Assembly (NCBI RefSeq): GCF_030811455.1
Contig: NZ_JAUSQU010000001.1
Span: 8,246,001-8,310,000 of the forward strand
Source: Streptosporangium lutulentum
Lineage (GTDB): Bacteria > Actinomycetota > Actinomycetes > Streptosporangiales > Streptosporangiaceae
Direction of reading: 5' to 3'
DNA: 64,000 nt
The translations under genes and the position numbers were made by a program. The notes below the pieces were generated by a model that saw nothing but the letters and a program-made list of their open reading frames with translations, did not search any database and was not told where the DNA came from. Below are positions 59,845-64,000 of this stretch, one piece after another. How positions within the stretch are numbered: position 1 is the stretch's first letter; each line of letters starts with the position of its first letter.

Positions 59845-60575
59845 CTGACCTCCTCCTCTCGCGCGGGCCGTAGCAGTGCGGGGTGAAGAAGCCGGGCGTC
59901 ACCGGCCCGGTAGAGCTTGGCGCGGGGCCCGCCCCTGGCGCCGCCGCTCTCGGTGGTCTCTCCGGTGCTCTCCACGAACCCGGGCACCGAGAGGATCTTG
60001 CGGTGGAAGTTGCCCGCGTGCAGCGGCACGCCCCAGACCGTCTCGTAGACGGCCCGCAGCTCGGAGATCGTGAACCTCTCGCCCGCGAACGCGGTGGCCA
60101 GCGGCGTGTACTCCAGCTTGTCGCGTGCGCGCTCCAGGCCGTTCCCGAGGATGCGCTCGTGGTCGAACGCGAGCTCCGGCAGCCGGTCGGCCCGATGCCA
60201 GGCGGCGTCCGCCGCGTCCGAGCCCGCCCGGGGATCGGGCAGGCCGGGTGCGAAGGCCAGGTAGGAGATCGACACGACCCGCATGCGCGGATCCCGTTCG
60301 GGGGCCCCGTAGCTGGCGAGCTGCTCGATGTGCACTCGCTCGGCGAGCCCCGTCTCCTCGGCCAGCTCCCGCGCCGCGGCCTCCGGCAGATCCTCCCCGG
60401 GCCGGATGAATCCGCCCGGCAACGCCCACCGCCCCGCGTAGGGCTGCTCGCCCCGCTGGACCAGCAGCACGTGCAGCTCACCTCCGCGAATGGTCAGCGC
60501 CACCACGTCGACCGTCACCGCGACCGCCGGATAGGCGCGCGGGTCGTAGCCGGCCAGGAACTCGGATTCATTCAT
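59841..60575 (-). CDS. NrtR-like Nudix protein with C-terminal winged helix (operon regulator)
   Basis: 244 residues from ATG 60575 (AAGGA six bases upstream; GTG 60578 also in frame). Intact Nudix box at 55-77: G55, E61, R69-E70, E73-E74, G76. The C-terminal part (LEYTPLATAFAGERFTISEL, then YETVWGVPLHAGNFHRKILS) is the winged helix of NrtR regulators, which sense ADP-ribose or NAD-related nucleotides. Unlike classic NrtR proteins with degraded boxes, this one could hydrolyse its ligand. A 31-base palindrome lies ten bases upstream. First gene of a four-gene run. Confidence 0.9.
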   Translation of the reverse strand: MNESEFLAGYDPRAYPAVAVTVDVVALTIRGGELHVLLVQRGEQPYAGRWALPGGFIRPGEDLPEAAARELAEETGLAERVHIEQLASYGAPERDPRMRVVSISYLAFAPGLPDPRAGSDAADAAWHRADRLPELAFDHERILGNGLERARDKLEYTPLATAFAGERFTISELRAVYETVWGVPLHAGNFHRKILSVPGFVESTGETTESGGARGGPRAKLYRAGDARLLHPALLRPAREEEVR

Positions 60576-60584
60576 CACATGTCC

Positions 60585-60615
60585 TTCTCATATTGAGACA
60601 ATCTCAGTATGAGAA
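60585..60615. promoter_or_regulatory. 31-bp near-perfect palindrome, operator of the Nudix-led operon
   Basis: TTCTCATATTGAGA (60585-60598), spacer CAA, TCTCAGTATGAGAA (60602-60615); arms match at 13 of 14 positions. It lies 10-40 bases before the start codon, where a repressor would block transcription. Confidence 0.88.
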
Positions 60616-60767
60616 TAACAGGAGGCAGATGTCAATGCCCCGATCCGGTCCGGCAGGGATCTTCAGGTGTGCGGGGCCGTCCGGACGGGGTGTCAAGGAC
60701 CGGCTCGGGCGGGTGAGGCTGCTCCGGCGAGGATCGAGCGGTGTGTGAAGGGGCAGGTCAGGTGGGC

Positions 60768-61184
60768 CTACAGGCCCGTATAGGACCATCCCGTCCAGGA
60801 TTCCACCGCGATGAGGATCACCGGCCCCTGGGGAGGCCGGGCGCGGTACTGCGCGTAGCGCTCGGCCAGGCGGGCGAGGGCTCGCCGCCGGGCCTCACCG
60901 TCTTCGACGATCCGGGCTCTCCCGTCGACGCGGACCCACCACAATTGTGACCAGTCGTCGTCGTAGTGATCCACCAGGAGGCACACCCGGTCATTGGCCG
61001 CGATGTTGCGCAGGCGACGGAGGTTCGGCGTGCGCTTCGGCTTGTGATCGATCGCGAAGGCGACCGTGTCGCCGTCCAGGTCGAAGGTGACGGGCACCAG
61101 ATGGGGCGTGCCGAGTTCGTCGGCCGTGGCGAGCCGGGCGACCCGAGCCGCCCCGAACCTCGCACGCGCCTCGGCCTCGTCCAT
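60768..61184 (-). CDS. PPOX-class F420-dependent oxidoreductase-like protein
   Basis: 138 residues from ATG 61184 (MDEAEARARFGAARVARLAT); the open frame to 61355 crosses a palindrome and is non-coding. Split-barrel flavin/F420-binding fold: HLVPVTFDLDGDTVAFAIDH, KPKRTPNLRRLRNI, CLLVDHYDDDWSQLWWVRVD. Matches the Rv0121-type family. Substrate unknown. A palindrome lies 64 bases upstream. Confidence 0.9.
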   Translation of the reverse strand: MDEAEARARFGAARVARLATADELGTPHLVPVTFDLDGDTVAFAIDHKPKRTPNLRRLRNIAANDRVCLLVDHYDDDWSQLWWVRVDGRARIVEDGEARRRALARLAERYAQYRARPPQGPVILIAVESWTGWSYTGL

Positions 61185-61247
61185 CAGCCCATTGAACCAA
61201 GAGGCTCCCGGGCGAGGTGCGCCCGATCGGTGGTTTGCCTCCTGCTT

Positions 61248-61265
61248 GTAATACGAACGTATTAC
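61248..61265. promoter_or_regulatory. Palindrome upstream of the PPOX gene
   Basis: GTAATACG, AA, CGTATTAC: perfect 8-base arms, TetR-operator-like. No regulator gene adjoins it. Confidence 0.6.
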
Positions 61266-61431
61266 GTCAGGGAATGGGTGGAGGCGGCACTCGCCGGACA
61301 GGACGCCGTGGTTCCCATCAGTGTGATCATGGCTGCGGTCACGGAGTACCAGCACCGGCGGGCGTCGTGACCGTTCCAGGATGAGTGCCGTCCGAAGGCG
61401 ACGCGCACAGCCGTGCAGAGAAAGACCGGAA

Positions 61432-61475
61432 ACGGGTGAGGGGCGGTTCTGCGAACAGAACCGCCCCTCACCCGT
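61432..61475. terminator. 20-bp perfect hairpin after the acyl-CoA dehydrogenase gene
   Basis: ACGGGTGAGGGGCGGTTCTG pairs exactly with its complement at 61456-61475 around a CGAA tetraloop, 37 bases beyond the stop at 61512. Very stable, likely bidirectional. Confidence 0.88.
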
Positions 61476-61511
61476 CAGCCTGCCGCGGGAGCGGGTGGCC
61501 GGGCGGGAAAA

Positions 61512-63416
61512 TCAGAAGGCCTCTTCGGGCAGTTCCATCAGGTCCTGGTCGGTGGCGTCCAGCGTGCGGCGTTCGGCGGCGATGCGAGGCAGGACGGTCT
61601 GGGCGAAGAACGAGGCCGCGGCGACCTTGCCGGTGTAGAAGGCCTTGTCGCCCCGGCCGGTGCCCGAGTCCGGCACGCTCTGGCCCGTGCCCGAGTCCGG
61701 CACGCTCTGGCCCGTGCCCGAGTCCGGCACGACGGAGGCGGAGCCCAGGGCGGCCAGGGCCACCTCGGCCTGGCGCAGCAGCAGCCAGCCGATCACCACG
61801 TCGCCGAGGGCGAGCAGGAACCTGGTGGTGTTGAGGCCGACCTTGTAGACCTCCTTCGGGGCCTCCAGCGAGCTGATCGCCCAGCCCGCCATGGTGTCGG
61901 CCATGGCCTTGACCTCGTCGGCGGCCTCGGCGAGGAGCTTGCGCTCCTCCTTCAGGCGGCCGTTGCCCGCGTCGGAGGCGGCGAAGGACTTGACGTCGCC
62001 GTACAGCGAGCCGAGGGCGGCGCCCTGGTTGCGCAGGATCTTGCGGAAGAACAGGTCCAGGCCCTGGATCGCGGTGGTGCCCTCGTAGAGAGAGTCGATC
62101 TTGGCGTCTCTGATGTACTGCTCGATCGGGTATTCCTGGAGGTAACCCGAGCCGCCCAGGGTCTGCAGCGAGCGGGCCAGCAGCTCGTAGGAGCGCTCGG
62201 AGCCGACACCCTTGACCAGGGGGAGCAGCAGGTCGTTCATCGCCTCGGCGTGCTCGTCCCTGCGGCCCTCGTGCTCGGCGATCAGCACGTCGTCCTGGTA
62301 GGTGGCGGTGAGCAGGACCAGTGCCCGCATGCCCTCGACGTACGACTTCTGGAGCATCAGCTCACGACGGACGTCCGGGTGGTGGGTGATGGTCACCCGG
62401 GGGGCCGACTTGTCGGTCATCTGGGTGAGGTCGGCGCCCTGCACCCGCTCCTTGGCATAGGAGAGCGCGTTCAGATAGCCGGTGGAGAGCGTGGCGATCG
62501 CCTTGGTGCCCACCATCATCCGGGCGTGCTCGATGATCATGAACATCTGCTTGATGCCCTCGTGGACGTCGCCGATCAGCGTGCCCACGGCGGGGTGCTT
62601 GTCGCCGAAGGTGAGCTCGCAGGTCGTGGAGACCTTCAGGCCCATCTTCTTCTCGACGTTGGTGACGTAGACGCCGTTGCGGTCGCCGAGCTCGCCGGTC
62701 TCCAGGTCCACGTGGTACTTCGAGACCAGGAACATCGACAGGCCCTTGGTGCCGACGCCGTGCCCCTCGGGGCGGGCCAGCACCAGGTGGAAGATGTTGT
62801 CGCTCAGGTCGTGCTCGGCGCTGGTGATGAAGCGCTTGACGCCCTCGATGTGCCAGGTGCCGTCGTCCTGCCGTACGGCCTTCGCGCGACCCGCGCCCAC
62901 GTCCGAGCCGGCGTCCGGCTCGGTGAGCACCATGGTGGCGCCCCACTGCTTCTCGATGGCCAGCTCGGCGTAACGCCTCTGGTCCTCGGTGCCGATCGTG
63001 TGCATCACGTGGGCGAAGGCCGGTCCGCTGGAGTACATCCAGATGGCCGGGTTCGAGCCGAGGATCATCTCCGCGAGAGCCCAGTTCACGCTGCTGGGCA
63101 GGCCGGGGCCGCCCATCTCGACGGGGAGGCCGATGTTGGTCCAGCCGGCGTCGCGGTAGGCGGCGAAGGACTTCTTGAAGCCCTCCGGCATCGTCACCGA
63201 GCTCGTGGCGGGGTCGAACACCGGCGGCTTGCGGTCGCCCTCCTCGAAGGAGTCGGCGAGCACGCCCGTGGACAGGCGGTCGACCTCTTCGAGGAGGCTC
63301 CGCACCACGTCCTCGTCCAGGTCGGGATAGCGGCCGGTGCCCAGGATCTCCCGGCGTCCAAGCAACTCGAAGAGATTGAACTCCAGGTCACGGACGTTGC
63401 TCTTGTAGTGGCCCAT
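61512..63416 (-). CDS. Acyl-CoA dehydrogenase, long FadE type
   Basis: 634 residues. An N-terminal extension (MGHYKSNVRDLEFNLFELLG) is typical of the enlarged actinobacterial FadE group. FAD/substrate segments: VLTEPDAGSDVGAG and KRFITSAEHDLSDN; the catalytic Glu in IDSLYEGTTAIQG. Removes two hydrogens from acyl-CoA in beta-oxidation; the chain preference is unknown. Near the C-terminus a loop carries three copies of SVPDSGTGQ (about 560-586), encoded by a 27-bp repeat, an insertion not usual for the family. Confidence 0.93.
   Translation of the reverse strand: MGHYKSNVRDLEFNLFELLGRREILGTGRYPDLDEDVVRSLLEEVDRLSTGVLADSFEEGDRKPPVFDPATSSVTMPEGFKKSFAAYRDAGWTNIGLPVEMGGPGLPSSVNWALAEMILGSNPAIWMYSSGPAFAHVMHTIGTEDQRRYAELAIEKQWGATMVLTEPDAGSDVGAGRAKAVRQDDGTWHIEGVKRFITSAEHDLSDNIFHLVLARPEGHGVGTKGLSMFLVSKYHVDLETGELGDRNGVYVTNVEKKMGLKVSTTCELTFGDKHPAVGTLIGDVHEGIKQMFMIIEHARMMVGTKAIATLSTGYLNALSYAKERVQGADLTQMTDKSAPRVTITHHPDVRRELMLQKSYVEGMRALVLLTATYQDDVLIAEHEGRRDEHAEAMNDLLLPLVKGVGSERSYELLARSLQTLGGSGYLQEYPIEQYIRDAKIDSLYEGTTAIQGLDLFFRKILRNQGAALGSLYGDVKSFAASDAGNGRLKEERKLLAEAADEVKAMADTMAGWAISSLEAPKEVYKVGLNTTRFLLALGDVVIGWLLLRQAEVALAALGSASVVPDSGTGQSVPDSGTGQSVPDSGTGRGDKAFYTGKVAAASFFAQTVLPRIAAERRTLDATDQDLMELPEEAF
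61660..61731. repeat. 27-bp tandem repeat inside the acyl-CoA dehydrogenase gene
   Basis: Copies at 61660-61686 and 61687-61713 are identical; a third begins at 61714 and breaks off. Encodes nine-residue units SVPDSGTGQ on the minus strand. In frame, so the gene stays open whatever the copy number. Confidence 0.9.
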
Positions 63417-63693
63417 GGGGTCTGCTCCTTGAAACCGGGGGAACCGGGACTCTTTCCGTACTCACCAGTAACCTTACCCGCAATGCTACCCGCCAGTAAC
63501 CCGTAGAAAACTGTTCAAGTGGGATGTTCGCCACACAATCCGAGGGGGCCCGACTGCCTGGACAGGAGTCACGGAGTGGCTACTCGGGGTGGCCGTGACC
63601 TGCGGTGAAGAGGGAAGGTCGTACCGGCGATCCCGGGTTCTCCGACGGCCTGTTCGCGGCCTCCGCCGGGGGGCGTCGCACTAGGCTCGCCAC

Positions 63694-64000
63694 ATGGACG
63701 AACAGTGGCGGGCCGACCTCGCGGGATGGGGGATTCCCGAGGAGATCGCGGCGACGGCTCCGGCCGACCCGTGGGGCCATTCGCCGGCGCGCTTCGCCGA
63801 ACGGACCGATCGCGCCCTCGCCGACCCCGAGGGTCCGACCCTGGCGCGGGTCGCCGAGGCGCTTCCGCCGGGCGGAAGCGTGCTGGACGTGGGCGCGGGC
63901 ACCGGGGCGGCCTCGCTGCCGCTGGCCACGAGCATGGGAGAGCTGATCGCGGTGGACCCCTCCGCCGCGATGCTGGCCGAGCTGACGTCCCGGGCCGACG
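63694..64000 (+). CDS. SAM-dependent methyltransferase (3' end outside the window)
   Basis: 102 residues visible from ATG 63694 (MDEQWRADLAGWGIPEEIAA). Motif I of class I methyltransferases is VLDVGAGTGAASLPLA, and the acidic end of beta-2 follows in ELIAVDPSAAML. Divergent from the acyl-CoA dehydrogenase gene with a 277-base spacer in which I see no other gene. Substrate unknown. Confidence 0.85.
   Translation, partial: MDEQWRADLAGWGIPEEIAATAPADPWGHSPARFAERTDRALADPEGPTLARVAEALPPGGSVLDVGAGTGAASLPLATSMGELIAVDPSAAMLAELTSRAD

Noticed and set aside
61283..61370. Short frame ending VTEYQHRRAS downstream of the palindrome
   Set aside because: It looks protein-like for about 30 residues but has no ribosome site and no recognised family; insufficient to call a gene or a remnant.
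1..64000. tRNA, rRNA, CRISPR array, insertion sequence or prophage
   Set aside because: I looked for tRNA-like cloverleaf ends, regularly spaced short repeats, transposase motifs and phage structural genes and recognised none.

Overview
This is 64 kb of actinomycete chromosome: very high GC, GTG/TTG starts common, genes densely packed on both strands. BldC, DUF3073, valine dehydrogenase, PurS/Q/L, an ANTAR/STAS/RsbW-type regulator set and an SCP-like protein beside PurF point to a sporulating filamentous actinobacterium, most likely in or near the Streptosporangiales. That placement is an inference from gene content. I recognised no rRNA, tRNA, CRISPR array or insertion sequence.

1-14.7 kb: a SigE-type ECF sigma factor with a membrane partner cut by the window edge; an ABC-2 exporter in line with a two-component system; a Thr/Pro-rich membrane protein; an aldo/keto reductase; a GH15 trehalase-like enzyme; two PAP2 phosphatases; and a GAF, GAF-ANTAR, STAS, pyrD run. 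14.7-22.9 kb: cell-wall genes (GH20, amidase lipoprotein), LacI and TetR regulators, then bldC, a conserved gene, vdh and DUF3073. 23-25.6 kb: a PadR/membrane-protein pair and a lipoprotein with a duplicated 3' end, apparently inserted before purM. 25.6-30.6 kb: purM, purF, a DUF4190 protein with tandem repeats and an SCP-like gene. 30.7-41.7 kb: a PhoX phosphatase with a PHO-box-like promoter, two DHA2 exporters (one with a divergent TetR), an LPFTG surface protein, an adenylate cyclase-Crp pair and lpdA. 42-45 kb: a secreted collagen-like protein and a divergent DHA3 exporter/ArsR pair. 45.4-49.4 kb: purL, purQ and purS with an RsbW-like kinase gene between purS and purQ. 49.5-53.2 kb: E1alpha, E1beta and E2 of a 2-oxoacid dehydrogenase. 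53.3-55.8 kb: an AT-rich island, a 34-residue Trp/Arg/Cys peptide gene, an attenuator-like hairpin and an ABC exporter. 56-60.6 kb: an NrtR-like Nudix regulator, J-domain pseudokinase, VWA protein and divergent adenylosuccinate synthetase, apparently one operon behind a near-perfect 31-bp palindrome. 60.7-64 kb: a PPOX-class protein, a FadE-type acyl-CoA dehydrogenase and a truncated methyltransferase.

Two metabolic themes run through the window: purine synthesis (purSQL, purF, purM, plus a purA paralogue) and branched-chain amino/keto acid breakdown (vdh, dehydrogenase complex, lpdA, acyl-CoA dehydrogenase). The best candidates for undescribed biology are the 34-aa peptide/ABC locus (53.8-55.8 kb) and the Nudix-pseudokinase-VWA-AdSS operon with its operator (56.6-60.6 kb).
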